Shown piece by piece: positions 18,787 through 27,499 of a DNA stretch of 64,000 bases. The stretch's first letter is position 1. Each line of letters starts with the position of its first letter. The notes below the pieces were generated by a model. The model did no database searches and was not told the DNA's origin. It saw only the letters and a program-made list of their open reading frames with translations. A program made the position numbers and the translations under genes. The DNA lies in the NCBI RefSeq assembly GCF_003058465.1, contig NZ_CP028901.1:1612001-1676000 (forward strand), given 5' to 3'. Source of the DNA: Orrella marina (GTDB lineage: Bacteria; Pseudomonadota; Gammaproteobacteria; Burkholderiales; Burkholderiaceae_B).

Positions 18787-18858
18787 TGTTTTGATCGCGC
18801 TGCATCGTATGCCCGCATTGCGGCCCTGGGATGCAGCGGGACTTGCACCCGCAAAACA
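18787..18858. ncRNA. Candidate structured RNA, three-way-junction-like
   Basis: An outer stem TGTTTTG / CAAAACA (18787-18793 with 18852-18858) encloses a 9-bp stem CGCTGCATC / GATGCAGCG (18798-18806 with 18830-18838), which itself holds CCGC / GCGG, and a GGG / CCC stem (18838-18840 with 18848-18850). It directly follows the relic of copy 1. It may be a relic of a guide-like RNA of an IS605-type element, or an unrelated RNA; the strand is not determined. Confidence 0.3.
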
Positions 18859-18914
18859 TCGGTCAATAGACAATGAGTGTCACTGACGCATCATTGAAAG
18901 GCCTTGCACAAACA

Positions 18915-19163
18915 TCAGAAATCAATGTCGGAATCCGTCTGCGCTGACTTGTCCGGCAACATCAGCACCGTAAGCAGACTCGACAGCGCTGTCATCCCCC
19001 AGAAGGCAAAAAATCCCATGGCATATAGCCACTCCCGCGAGGGACGGATATGACCAAATATGGCCACATCAAGCGGATCGATAAAAGCAAATACAACCGC
19101 ACTGCCAACTCCGGCCAGCAGAAAGGAGGGCCAGAGAATCAGCATGATGGAGCGAGCGTTCAT
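18915..19163 (-). CDS. Small two-helix membrane protein at the end of the cbb3 oxidase cluster
   Basis: The 82-aa protein has two hydrophobic helices (about 6-26 and 44-66) and a short acidic tail, with an ATG 11 bp behind the fixH-like gene. I do not recognise the family. Its position at the end of the cco gene run suggests a role in cbb3 oxidase assembly or simple co-transcription. Confidence 0.55.
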   Translation of the reverse strand: MNARSIMLILWPSFLLAGVGSAVVFAFIDPLDVAIFGHIRPSREWLYAMGFFAFWGMTALSSLLTVLMLPDKSAQTDSDIDF

Positions 19164-19174
19164 GGACGCACTCC

Positions 19175-19399
19175 TTATTCAGCGATCGCAGAGGAGGAAG
19201 GACTCTTGTTCGAGGGTTTCTCGACCAGCAATCCTCGCTTGACGCCACCATCATAGATAGGCTGATCAGAGAAGTTCTGAAGCGCCAGCGTGATCGTGAT
19301 CGCACATCCGACGATGGCGACTGCAGGGCCAAGCATCAACAGCCATGGCCACCGCTCACGATACCAGGGTGTCGGGGCACGGTTGTCACGATCGGTCAT
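19175..19399 (-). CDS. Short FixH/CcoH-like membrane protein
   Basis: The 74-aa protein begins with a charged stretch and PWYRERWPWLLMLGPAVAI, the start of FixH/CcoH proteins, then one membrane helix (about 19-40) and a short periplasmic tail (YDGGVKRGLLVEKP). FixH/CcoH usually has about 150 residues, so the periplasmic domain is missing here. CcoH helps assemble cbb3 oxidase. The position right after ccoG is the usual place for this gene. Confidence 0.7.
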   Translation of the reverse strand: MTDRDNRAPTPWYRERWPWLLMLGPAVAIVGCAITITLALQNFSDQPIYDGGVKRGLLVEKPSNKSPSSSAIAE

Positions 19400-19414
19400 T
19401 GTGGTCTCCTTCTA

Positions 19415-20938
19415 TTATCTGGGAAAGATGAAACTCGAGGCTTCACGTACTTCGGTGACCGCATCGCTGGAGCCATCAGCTAAGCGAGACGTGGTCACAA
19501 ACTCGATCGGATACGAGCCTGGCTCAACCTGGCTATCGTAGGGAGTCTGAACAACGACCGGCAATAGATAGTTGGCTGCCGCAGGCACTTCGATCCCTTG
19601 CGCTGGCCCCTCTCCACCGCGCCCGACCCCCACAGTCATGTCGGGCAGACCAACGGCAGATATGTCAAGTACCAGCGGAGATTCAGACGAATTCAGAATT
19701 TGAAGTCGATAAACGTTCTCGATCAGTCCACCTGGAACCTCTCGCCCAAGTGAACCCCGGTCACGAATCACATCGACACGTAAAGTCGTACGGGTCGCCA
19801 GCGATCCAAAAAACACGGCAATAATGATAATCATCAGCGTGGAGTAAATCAGGATACGCGGCCTGAACAAGCGCTTTCGCACCTGTTGGTCGCTCATTCC
19901 CTCTTCGATCCCCCGCTCACTCGTGTAGCGAATCAGCCCTTTCGGATAATCGACCTTTTCCATCACCTGGTTACAGGCGTCGATACAGGCTCCGCAACCG
20001 ATGCACATGTACTGCAAACCCTTGCGAATATCGATGCCGGTCGGACAGACCTGCACGCATATGCTGCAATCCACGCAGTCGCCCAGGCCCGCAGCCTTGT
20101 GGTCGACTTTGCGCGAGCGCGCACCACGGGGCTCTCCCCGCTTGTGATCGTAGGTAACCACATAGGTGTCATGGTCCACCATGACACTCTGAAATCTTGC
20201 GTACGGACACATGTACTTGCAGACCTGCTCACGCAGAAATCCCGCATTGCCCCAAGTCGCGAAGCTGTAGAAAAACAGCCAGAACCACTGCCAGGGACCG
20301 AGCGACAGCGCGACCAGATCCGCCCCAAGCGAACGGATCGGTGCAAAGTATCCGATAAATGTAAAACCCGTCCAGAACGCCACCACAATCCAGAGCAGGT
20401 GTTTGGTGGCCTTGATACGTAATTTCCTGACACCCAGGGGCGACTCGTCAAGGCGGATCCGGGCAACGCGATCGCCCTCCACCTTGCGTTCGATCCACAT
20501 GAAAATCTCGGTATATACGGTCTGCGGACAGGCATACCCACAGAAGAGCCGGCCAGCGACTGCTGTGAAGAGAAAGAGTGCGAGCGCCGAGATGATCAAC
20601 AACAAGGTCAGATAGATCACATCCTGTGGCCAAAGAACCATGCCGAAGATGTAGAACTTACGCGCCCCAAGATCAAACAGGACTGCCTGGCGGTCGTTCC
20701 ACTGCAACCAGGGCAGACCGTAATACAGTAACTGTGTCAGAACAACCAGAACAATCCGCCACTGCGCAAACCATCCGGTTACCGATCGCGGATAAATCTT
20801 GCGGCGAACATCCCTGAGCGTTTCCTCAAGCGACTCCGAGCCGGGGCGCACTTTCTTGGCGCCCGGGGGCCGCCATGGCGGCGGCTGCTCGGATTCTGCC
20901 TGAGGAGCCGGGTGCTCGGGTTGACCTGACGTGGACAT
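19415..20938 (-). CDS. ccoG: Cytochrome c oxidase accessory protein CcoG (polyferredoxin)
   Basis: CcoG is a membrane iron-sulfur protein involved in copper handling for cbb3 oxidase. The protein has 507 aa with five or so membrane helices (for example IVLVVLTQLLYYGLPWL), a CGYACPQTVY motif near residue 145, and two 4Fe-4S clusters in CVDCSICVQVCP and CIGCGACIDAC (about 290-325). The C-terminal third is a periplasmic immunoglobulin-like domain. It lies 17 bp behind ccoP. Confidence 0.94.
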   Translation of the reverse strand: MSTSGQPEHPAPQAESEQPPPWRPPGAKKVRPGSESLEETLRDVRRKIYPRSVTGWFAQWRIVLVVLTQLLYYGLPWLQWNDRQAVLFDLGARKFYIFGMVLWPQDVIYLTLLLIISALALFLFTAVAGRLFCGYACPQTVYTEIFMWIERKVEGDRVARIRLDESPLGVRKLRIKATKHLLWIVVAFWTGFTFIGYFAPIRSLGADLVALSLGPWQWFWLFFYSFATWGNAGFLREQVCKYMCPYARFQSVMVDHDTYVVTYDHKRGEPRGARSRKVDHKAAGLGDCVDCSICVQVCPTGIDIRKGLQYMCIGCGACIDACNQVMEKVDYPKGLIRYTSERGIEEGMSDQQVRKRLFRPRILIYSTLMIIIIAVFFGSLATRTTLRVDVIRDRGSLGREVPGGLIENVYRLQILNSSESPLVLDISAVGLPDMTVGVGRGGEGPAQGIEVPAAANYLLPVVVQTPYDSQVEPGSYPIEFVTTSRLADGSSDAVTEVREASSFIFPR

Positions 20939-20955
20939 ACGCTTCTGACTCCAGC

Positions 20956-21891
20956 TTACTGTGCGGTGCTGACAACTGCCGCACCATCACGGTGCGTCAG
21001 TCCCCAGACCCAGGCGGTCAACATGCGGATCTGCTCGGGTGACAGAATGGCTTCCTGAGCGGGCATCCGGTTATTCAGGCCGTTCATGATGGCCTCCACA
21101 ATCCTGCGCTCGGAACTACCATAAAGCCAGACACCATCAGTCAGATTGGGTGCACCGAGCATCTTATTACCCTTGCCGTCAACCCCGTGGCAGGCCACGC
21201 AGTTTGTGTCAAAGGCTCTCTTGCCACGAATGGCTGCCAGCTGGTTATGAGCCAGTCCAGAGAGCGAGCGCACATACTGGGCGATGTCGGTTGCGGTTGC
21301 GCCATCAATCACACCGTTAAACGAAGGCATGATGCCGTTGCGACCCTTGGAGATTGTCTCCGTAATCGCTTCTGGCGTGCGCGGGTAGAGTGAGTCGCCG
21401 TCAACCAGATTCGGGAAGCTTGCACTGCCCCGCGCATCCGATCCGTGGCACTGCGCACAGTAGTTCAGAAACAGGCGTTGACCAATTTGCTGGGCTTCCG
21501 GATTCTTTGCAAGCTGCTCGACCGAGATGCCGTCAAACTTGGCGTAAGTCGGACGGACAGACTCGGCATAAGCCTGGGATCGCTGTTCAAGTTCCTGCTC
21601 AGTCGTGTAACCGAGCACACCGGAGTAACTACCCAGACCGGGGAACAGAAACAGATAGCCCAGACCAAACACGCACATCAGGATGTACATGATGGTCCAC
21701 CAGCGAGGCACCGGATTGTTCAACTCACGCAGGTCGCCATCCCACACGTGACCGGTGTCACCCACATCACCTTCCTTGGTGATCTTGAGCCACTTTCTCT
21801 GTGAAACCAGCAGCCACAGACACCAGGCAATACCCAGCAAGGTGACTGCGGCAATGAATATGCCCCAGAATCCACTCGTAAAGTCGTTCAT
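20956..21891 (-). CDS. ccoP: cbb3-type cytochrome c oxidase diheme subunit CcoP
   Basis: CcoP is the diheme c subunit that passes electrons to the catalytic subunit. The protein has 311 aa with two helices near the N-terminus (FWGIFIAAVTLLGIAWCLW; WTIMYILMCVFGLGYLFLF) and two heme c motifs, CAQCH and CVACH, in the two cytochrome domains. The start codon overlaps the end of ccoQ by 4 bp (ATGA), a sign of translational coupling. Confidence 0.96.
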   Translation of the reverse strand: MNDFTSGFWGIFIAAVTLLGIAWCLWLLVSQRKWLKITKEGDVGDTGHVWDGDLRELNNPVPRWWTIMYILMCVFGLGYLFLFPGLGSYSGVLGYTTEQELEQRSQAYAESVRPTYAKFDGISVEQLAKNPEAQQIGQRLFLNYCAQCHGSDARGSASFPNLVDGDSLYPRTPEAITETISKGRNGIMPSFNGVIDGATATDIAQYVRSLSGLAHNQLAAIRGKRAFDTNCVACHGVDGKGNKMLGAPNLTDGVWLYGSSERRIVEAIMNGLNNRMPAQEAILSPEQIRMLTAWVWGLTHRDGAAVVSTAQ

Positions 21892-22070
21892 GGCTTCTTT
21901 ACCTCATCGTCTTTTGTCTGTTTTGCCTGGGTCGCCTCGTCGGGCAGATCAAAAGGCAAATTCGCAGCCTGTTCGTTGTCCTTCTTGCGACGGGCAGAAA
22001 ACGCCCACCACACGATTCCAAAGAACAGGACCATGGCGAGAATGGTCGCTATCGCGTTCAGAATCGCCAT
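21888..22070 (-). CDS. ccoQ: cbb3-type oxidase small subunit CcoQ
   Basis: The 60-aa protein has one N-terminal helix (LNAIATILAMVLFFGIVWWAF) followed by a basic and then acidic tail, the normal CcoQ layout. It stabilises the oxidase complex. It lies 2 bp behind ccoO and overlaps ccoP by 4 bp. Confidence 0.92.
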   Translation of the reverse strand: MAILNAIATILAMVLFFGIVWWAFSARRKKDNEQAANLPFDLPDEATQAKQTKDDEVKKP

Positions 22071-22072
22071 GG

Positions 22073-22750
22073 TCAGTTAGCCTTCTGCTGCGCTGCGCGT
22101 TCCTCAGCCTGACGCTGCAGCATGGCTTCCCGCACACCTGCACCCAGACTTTGCAGATAAGCCACGACGGCGTCTTCCTCCGTCTTGCCTACGAGCGCTT
22201 CAGGCGCCTGACTGATCTGCTCATCTGAATACGGCACACCCATGACGCGCAGAACTTCCATGCGCCGTGCGACATCCATGTTCTCAACCGACCTGCGTGC
22301 CAGCCACGGGTAGTTCGGCATGTTGGACTCAGGCACCACATCACGAGGATTGCGCAGGTGAATGCGATGCCACTCGTCCGAATAGCGTCCGCCAATACGG
22401 GCAAGATCCGGACCAGTGCGCTTCGAGCCCCACAAGAAGGGGTGGTCGTACACCGACTCACCCGCTATGGAGTAATCACCATAACGCTGGACTTCGGCGC
22501 GCAACATGCGAACCTGTTGCGAGTGGCAGCCCACACACCCTTCACGGATGTAGATGTCACGCCCGACGAGCTCGAGCGGCTCATAAGGCTTGACACCGGG
22601 CGCAGCCTGAGTCGTCGAGTACTGGAAGAACAGCGGAACGATCTGAACCAGACCCGCGAACACCACTACGGTGAAGCTCGCGATAATCATCCAGCCGATA
22701 TTCTTCTCGAGCGTCTCGTGAGAAAAGAAAGGAGTTTTCTGATCACTCAT
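22073..22750 (-). CDS. ccoO: cbb3-type cytochrome c oxidase monoheme subunit CcoO
   Basis: The 225-aa protein has an N-terminal membrane helix (about 15-37) and the heme c motif CVGCH in [13 protein letters not shown], together with [16 protein letters not shown], a typical CcoO block. It lies 8 bp behind ccoN in the ccoNOQP operon. Confidence 0.96.
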   Translation of the reverse strand: MSDQKTPFFSHETLEKNIGWMIIASFTVVVFAGLVQIVPLFFQYSTTQAAPGVKPYEPLELVGRDIYIREGCVGCHSQQVRMLRAEVQRYGDYSIAGESVYDHPFLWGSKRTGPDLARIGGRYSDEWHRIHLRNPRDVVPESNMPNYPWLARRSVENMDVARRMEVLRVMGVPYSDEQISQAPEALVGKTEEDAVVAYLQSLGAGVREAMLQRQAEERAAQQKAN

Positions 22751-22758
22751 TGTTCACC

Positions 22759-24228
22759 TCAAGCTTTGGCCAGCGACGCCGCCGGGCGGATTGGATCCGC
22801 CGTCTGGGTTGGAACCGGCGGATTGATCGCTTTCTCACCTACGACAGTTTTGAATACGTTGTAGGCCATCAAGAACACACCAGCCAGGTAGAGCGTGCCA
22901 CCGGCCAGACGAATCGCGTAGAACGGATAGGTTGCTTTTACTGATTCGACGAAGCTGTAGGTGAGTGTTCCATCCAGTTCGGTTGCACGCCACATCAGAC
23001 CCTGCATCACGCCGGCAATCCACATTGACGCGATATACAGAACTACACCGATGGTTGCGATCCAGAAGTGAACCTCAATCAGACGGGTGCTCCACATCTT
23101 GTCCTTGCCCCACAGGCGCGGAATCAGGTAGTAAAGCGAGCCGAAGGTGATCATGGCAACCCAGCCCAGTGCACCAGAGTGCACGTGACCAATGGTCCAG
23201 TCCGTATAGTGCGACAGGGCATTCACGGTGCGGATAGACATCATGGAGCCTTCAAAAGTCGACATGCCATAGAACGACAGCGACACCACCATGAATTTCA
23301 GAATCGGATCCGTACGCAGTTTGTACCAGGCACCTGACAGTGTCATGATGCCGTTAATCATGCCACCCCATGACGGTGCAAGCAGAATCAGTGAGAACAC
23401 CATACCAAGAGACTGGGTCCAGTCAGGCAGCGAGGTGTAAATCAAGTGGTGCGGACCTGCCCACATGTAGGTGAAGGCAAGCGCCCAGAAATGGACGATG
23501 GAAAGGCGATACGAATAAATCGGACGGCCAGCCTGCTTGGGAATGAAGTAATACATCATGCCCAGAAAGCTGGTGGTCAGAAAGAATCCCACCGCATTGT
23601 GTCCGTACCACCACTGCACCATGGCGTCATGCACGCCGGCATACAGCGAGTACGACTTCATGAAGTAAACCGGCAGTTCCAGGTTGTTCACCACGTGGAG
23701 CATCGCGATCGTCAGGATGTACGAACCAAAGAACCAGTTGGCCACATAAATGTGCTTGACCCGACGCTTGACAATGGTGCCAAAGAAAACGAATGCATAC
23801 GCCACCCAGACCACGGTAATCAGGATGTCGATCGGCCATTCGAGTTCGGCATACTCTTTGGACGAGGTAAACCCCATTGGCAGTGAAATCGCGGCAGCCA
23901 CGATCACGGCTTGCCAGCCCCAGAAGGTGAAGGCGGCGAGCTTGTCACTGAACAGGCGAACCTGACAGGTACGCTGTACCACGTAATAAGAGGTCGCAAA
24001 GAGCGCACTGCCCCCAAACGCAAAAATCACAGCGTTGGTGTGCAGTGGACGAAGACGGCCATACGTCAGCCAGGGAATGTCAAAGTTGAGCGAGGGCCAC
24101 AGAAGCTGAGCAGCAATCAGGACCCCTACGAGCATTCCGACAATCCCCCAGACTACGGTCATGATGGCAAATTGCCTGACGACCTTGTAGTTGAAGGACT
24201 CGGCAGTTGCTGTGGGCAAACTAGCCAT
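22759..24228 (-). CDS. ccoN: cbb3-type cytochrome c oxidase catalytic subunit CcoN
   Basis: CcoN is the heme-copper oxidase core that reduces oxygen at high affinity and pumps protons. The 489-aa protein has about 12 helices. Histidines that bind hemes and CuB are visible in [42 protein letters not shown] and [15 protein letters not shown] good ribosome binding site (AAGGAAA) precedes the ATG. A 9/10 FNR box lies 73 bp upstream. Confidence 0.97.
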   Translation of the reverse strand: MASLPTATAESFNYKVVRQFAIMTVVWGIVGMLVGVLIAAQLLWPSLNFDIPWLTYGRLRPLHTNAVIFAFGGSALFATSYYVVQRTCQVRLFSDKLAAFTFWGWQAVIVAAAISLPMGFTSSKEYAELEWPIDILITVVWVAYAFVFFGTIVKRRVKHIYVANWFFGSYILTIAMLHVVNNLELPVYFMKSYSLYAGVHDAMVQWWYGHNAVGFFLTTSFLGMMYYFIPKQAGRPIYSYRLSIVHFWALAFTYMWAGPHHLIYTSLPDWTQSLGMVFSLILLAPSWGGMINGIMTLSGAWYKLRTDPILKFMVVSLSFYGMSTFEGSMMSIRTVNALSHYTDWTIGHVHSGALGWVAMITFGSLYYLIPRLWGKDKMWSTRLIEVHFWIATIGVVLYIASMWIAGVMQGLMWRATELDGTLTYSFVESVKATYPFYAIRLAGGTLYLAGVFLMAYNVFKTVVGEKAINPPVPTQTADPIRPAASLAKA

Positions 24229-24300
24229 GGTGAGTTTCCTTAAACGTGGTGATACAAAATGTTACGGATAGCATGATGCCACCTATTTTGTCGAGATGCC

Positions 24301-24314
24301 TTGATATTCCTCAA
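24301..24314 (-). promoter_or_regulatory. FNR box upstream of ccoN (9/10 match)
   Basis: The minus strand reads TTGAG-GAAT-ATCAA, one mismatch to TTGAT-N4-ATCAA. It lies in the short gap between ccoS and ccoN. The likely regulator is the Fnr protein encoded at 12.9 kb. Confidence 0.7.
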
Positions 24315-24344
24315 CCGAATCCGCTTTGGCAGCCTGCAAACCGA

Positions 24345-24518
24345 TCAATCACGCCGACTGTCGTTTTCCTGCCCCGGGGTGTCGTCGTCATCCAGAATGG
24401 CATGACCACTCTGTTCAGGGTCGTCATACTGGCCAGAGAACACAGCCCACCACAGTACTGCGGCGATCATCAAAACGAACAGCAATGAAACCGGCAATAA
24501 CAGATAGAGGATTTCCAT
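24345..24518 (-). CDS. ccoS: cbb3-type oxidase assembly protein CcoS
   Basis: A 57-residue frame reads MEILYLLLPVSLLFVLMIAA, then WWAVFSGQYDDPE, the CcoS signature (one helix followed by W-x-SGQ-[FY]-DD-x-E). CcoS is needed for cofactor insertion into cbb3 oxidase. It lies 6 bp behind the ccoI-like gene. The start is at 24518, and a TGA ends it at 24345. Confidence 0.9.
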   Translation of the reverse strand: MEILYLLLPVSLLFVLMIAAVLWWAVFSGQYDDPEQSGHAILDDDDTPGQENDSRRD

Positions 24519-24524
24519 GATCCC

Positions 24525-25481
24525 TTACCCAGCCATCGCGGGCGCAGAACGCGATGGACGAGTAGCCGGTATGCGATAAAGGCGCCATGCATTGGCTGCG
24601 ACAGCAACCGATGAAACAAACATTGCCAGCGCAGCCAGCCACGGAGTCACCAGCCCCACAGCAGCTAACGGCGTCGTGATCAGGTGAAAAACAAGCGATC
24701 CGTAGAGATTCTGTGAGGTGATACGACGTGTTTTCGCAAACAGCGCACGTGACTGCTCAGGATTCAGTTCTGGACAAGCTGCAAGGGTAGAGTTGGTAGC
24801 TGCCAGTGAAGACGGGGCTGCGAGCGCCAGTGCACATGGGCAACTCATGACCAGCAGAGAAACCATCACGGGAATCGCGAATACAGGCTCAACCATCCAC
24901 CAATACAGCGCAACCAGACCTGCAATGGCCAGTTGAACTACGATGAACCACATGGCAACTTTGTCGGCGCGTGCCATCAGGGGCGTGCGCAAGGCATCCA
25001 TCTCGCGCGCAAAACGCGCATTGTCCACCGACATTCTGGCCCGTTCTTCAAAAAAGCGCGCCGTCAGCAGAAAAGCGACAAACATCGTCACAGAATCAAA
25101 ATAGACTTCACCATGTCCTGAAATGGTGGCGTATACGCTCGGCACGAAGGCCGCGATCATGCTAATGGAAACAGGAACGTCCATTGTGACGTGCAAGGTG
25201 CGGATCGCTTTGAGCGTTCCCTTCCAGACGGGCCAGGCCGCATACAGGATCACAGGAATCGTCATGACCAGACTGATCCAGTTCATGAGCGTGATCGCCC
25301 AGTCCAGCACTTCAAGGTTGTCGTGACCGTAGGAGTCCCGGCGAAGGTAGCCGGGCAACGCAAACATCATGACCTGCATCATGGCAAGCCAGGCCAGCCC
25401 GAGACGCACCAGCGAACGACGACGCGCGCGCGTTTCTTCTGGCGTGAGAGTTCGGTTGAATGCGAGGATAGATTTTGCCAT
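24525..25481 (-). CDS. CcoI-like copper P-type ATPase core lacking the actuator and ATP-binding domains
   Basis: From the ATG at 25481 the protein has 318 aa, against about 750-850 for CcoI. Eight helices of a P1B ATPase are recognisable: 27-45, 60-83, 100-120, 128-143, 174-196, 200-222 with the metal motif SCPCALALA (CPC 214-216), 258-275 and 276-300 with PWLAALAMFVSSVAVAANAWRL. Missing are the N-terminal metal-binding domain, the actuator domain (between 146 and 172 only 25 residues) and the whole P/N domain with DKTGT (replaced by about 20 residues after 235). The reading frame is intact. It precedes ccoS and has a perfect FNR box. Active ATP-driven transport is not expected; a passive or scaffold role is inference. 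Confidence 0.85.
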   Translation of the reverse strand: MAKSILAFNRTLTPEETRARRRSLVRLGLAWLAMMQVMMFALPGYLRRDSYGHDNLEVLDWAITLMNWISLVMTIPVILYAAWPVWKGTLKAIRTLHVTMDVPVSISMIAAFVPSVYATISGHGEVYFDSVTMFVAFLLTARFFEERARMSVDNARFAREMDALRTPLMARADKVAMWFIVVQLAIAGLVALYWWMVEPVFAIPVMVSLLVMSCPCALALAAPSSLAATNSTLAACPELNPEQSRALFAKTRRITSQNLYGSLVFHLITTPLAAVGLVTPWLAALAMFVSSVAVAANAWRLYRIPATRPSRSAPAMAG

Positions 25482-25487
25482 GCCGCG

Positions 25488-25529
25488 ATAATAGTTCTGT
25501 CGCTGGCAACGTGCATTGATGTAAATCAA
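25488..25529 (-). promoter_or_regulatory. FNR-dependent promoter of the ccoI-like gene
   Basis: A perfect FNR box TTGAT-TTAC-ATCAA (25529-25516) is centred 41.5 bp from position 25481, the A of the ATG. A -10 TATTAT (25493-25488) lies 7 bp before it. This is the geometry of a class II FNR promoter with transcription starting at or next to the start codon, that is a leaderless message. The box overlaps the tail of the aceA terminator. Confidence 0.75.
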
Positions 25530-25553
25530 AGACCGGCCCGCAGGCCGGTCTTT
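25528..25553 (-). terminator. aceA terminator
   Basis: AAAGACCGGCC-CGCA-GGCCGGTCTTT forms an 11-bp stem between aceA and the ccoI-like gene, in the orientation to stop aceA transcription; it is symmetric and could act both ways. Confidence 0.8.
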
Positions 25554-25628
25554 GCTGTCAGTGACAGACGAACAATCGCGTCTGTCTCGACAGTCTCATT
25601 TCAAGGTCGACACATCCTGGCGCATGGC

Positions 25629-26936
25629 TCAGGCGTGGCTTTCCTCGAACTGGGCTTCCTCGGTAGAGCCCGTCAGTGCGGTAGTTGACGCCTGGCCCCC
25701 TTCAATGGTCTGAGTCACGGCATCAAAGTATCCGGTACCCACTTCGCGCTGGTGCTTGACCGCAGTGAAGCCACGGTCAGCTGCTGCAAACTCCTTCTGC
25801 TGCAGTTCAACAAAAGCACTCATGTGGTTACGAGCATAACCGTAGGCCAGGTCGAACATGCCGTAGTTAAGCGAATGGAATCCAGCCAGCGTGATGAACT
25901 GGAACTTGTATCCCATTGCACCGAGTTCGCGCTGGAACTTGGAGATTGTTGCGTCATCCAGGTTCTTCTTCCAGTTGAACGACGGCGAACAGTTGTAAGC
26001 AAGTAACTTGCCAGGGAACTGGCGGTGAATGGCTTCTGCAAACTTGCGAGCATATTCCAGATTGGGCGTTGCAGTCTCACACCAGATCAAATCTGCATAG
26101 GGCGCGTAGGCCAGACCCCGGCTGATGCCCTGCTCGATGCCGGCACGTGTCCGGAAGAACCCTTCGACAGTGCGCTCACCGGTCAGGAACGGATGATCGT
26201 TCTCGTCAACGTCACTGGTAACCAGATCGGCCGCGTCTGCATCCGTACGTGCCAACACAATGGTCGGAGTACCTGCCACGTCAGCAGCCAGTCGGGCAGC
26301 AACAAGCTTGCTCACGGCTTCGCGGGTTGGAACCAGAACCTTGCCGCCCATGTGTCCACACTTTTTGACGGAGGCCAACTGGTCCTCGAAGTGAACGCCA
26401 CTTGCACCGGCGTCAATCATTGCCTTCATCAATTCGTAAGCGTTGAGCACGCCGCCAAATCCGGCTTCGGCATCAGCAATGATCGGTGCCAGAAAATCCA
26501 CGTATCCGTCATCCCCCGGATTCTTGCCTTCCATCCACTGGATCTGGTCGCTACGCAACAAGGCGTTGTTGATGCGACGAACAACCTGAGGTACCGAGTT
26601 GGCTGGATACAGAGACTGGTCGGGATACATGTCACCCGCCAGGTTGGCGTCACCCGCAACCTGCCAGCCGGACAGATAGATGGCTTTGAGACCGGCCTTG
26701 ATCTGCTGCATGGCCTGGTTGCCAGTCAGTGCGCCCAAGGTGTTGATGAAGGGCTCTTCATTGAGCAGCTTCCAGAGCTTCTCGGAGCCTTGGCGGGCAA
26801 GGGTGTGTTCGACAGCAACCGAACCGCGCAGGCGGATGACTTCCTCGGCACTGTAGTCGCGCCGGATACCTTGCCAGCGGGGGTTTTCTGCCCAGTCTTT
26901 TTGAAGGGCACGGATAGCTGCTTCGCGGTTGCTCAT
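25629..26936 (-). CDS. aceA: Isocitrate lyase
   Basis: Isocitrate lyase splits isocitrate to succinate and glyoxylate, the first step of the glyoxylate shunt. The 435-aa protein shows the active-site [10 protein letters not shown] (catalytic C193), [27 protein letters not shown] and [11 protein letters not shown], all standard. Malate synthase is not in the window. The upstream region has repeated TTATGAAA / TTTCA elements (separate entry) that may be regulator sites. Confidence 0.97.
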   Translation of the reverse strand: MSNREAAIRALQKDWAENPRWQGIRRDYSAEEVIRLRGSVAVEHTLARQGSEKLWKLLNEEPFINTLGALTGNQAMQQIKAGLKAIYLSGWQVAGDANLAGDMYPDQSLYPANSVPQVVRRINNALLRSDQIQWMEGKNPGDDGYVDFLAPIIADAEAGFGGVLNAYELMKAMIDAGASGVHFEDQLASVKKCGHMGGKVLVPTREAVSKLVAARLAADVAGTPTIVLARTDADAADLVTSDVDENDHPFLTGERTVEGFFRTRAGIEQGISRGLAYAPYADLIWCETATPNLEYARKFAEAIHRQFPGKLLAYNCSPSFNWKKNLDDATISKFQRELGAMGYKFQFITLAGFHSLNYGMFDLAYGYARNHMSAFVELQQKEFAAADRGFTAVKHQREVGTGYFDAVTQTIEGGQASTTALTGSTEEAQFEESHA

Positions 26937-27499
26937 GATGATGACTCCTGTCTGTAAACAAAGTAAGAAAACAAAAACTGGAAACCCTGGTACTGGTCAA
27001 ACTGAACTCACTCTCTGGACCGCATCATCCCGCCCCAACTGCCGGGCTACTGCGTCTGGACCTCCCGGTGCATCTACCATCTGCTTGGTAGAACAGAGAA
27101 CAAAGTTCGTTTGCTGTTGTAAACAGTTTATTCCTATGCTGCGTTGCAACCAGGTCTTTTGTCTTATATAAGATATATTTTTTTATTGTTATTTATCAAT
27201 TTGTTATATTTTTTATTTTGCATTATGAAATACAATTCTCAGTTATGAAATGAACCATTCTGGCATTGCACAATCAAATTTCACAAGATGCACCCTATGT
27301 TTCACATTATGAAAATTGAGTCACTGCAAACAACGGTCGACAGAGCACTATCGATCCAGGCAGGCTATTGCAGACAAGGTCATCAAGATAGCGCCCAGTG
27401 AACCCGTACGCGATTGATGGACAATCATGCCTGGTGCCCTTGCTCGATACACAACCCGTCTGCAATGAAGTCCCATCATTCCGTCTTACAATTGCGCGC
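26937..27499. other. Intergenic control region between aceA and queF
   Basis: No coding frame is convincing. A hairpin TCTACCA-N6-TGGTAGA lies at 27073-27092. The stretch 27165-27320 is very AT-rich against the rest of the window and holds the repeats described separately. The last 100 bp lead into queF. Confidence 0.5.
27222..27314. promoter_or_regulatory. Repeated TTATGAAA / TTTCA elements upstream of aceA
   Basis: TTATGAAA occurs at 27223-27230 and 27243-27250 (20 bp apart, two helical turns) and again at 27307-27314. The last is part of a perfect TTTCA-CATTA-TGAAA palindrome at 27300-27314. AATTTCACA at 27278-27286 adds another half site. All lie within an AT-rich tract, the normal look of a multi-site operator of a glyoxylate-shunt regulator; the regulator is not identified. 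Confidence 0.55.

Larger units (their letters stand above)
18358..18914. other. Non-coding region with an IS200/IS605-like relic
   Basis: No gene is convincing. The part from 18358 to 18640 shows nothing recognisable. The part from about 18660 to 18870 holds a mobile-element relic and a highly folded sequence (separate entries). The last 40 bp lead to the small membrane gene. Confidence 0.5.

Noticed and set aside
18831-18852. T-arm-like GGGTGCAAGTCCC as part of a tRNA
   Set aside because: No acceptor stem, anticodon arm or CCA-type end fits around it.
26025-26957. 310-codon frame opposite aceA
   Set aside because: A shadow frame of isocitrate lyase.
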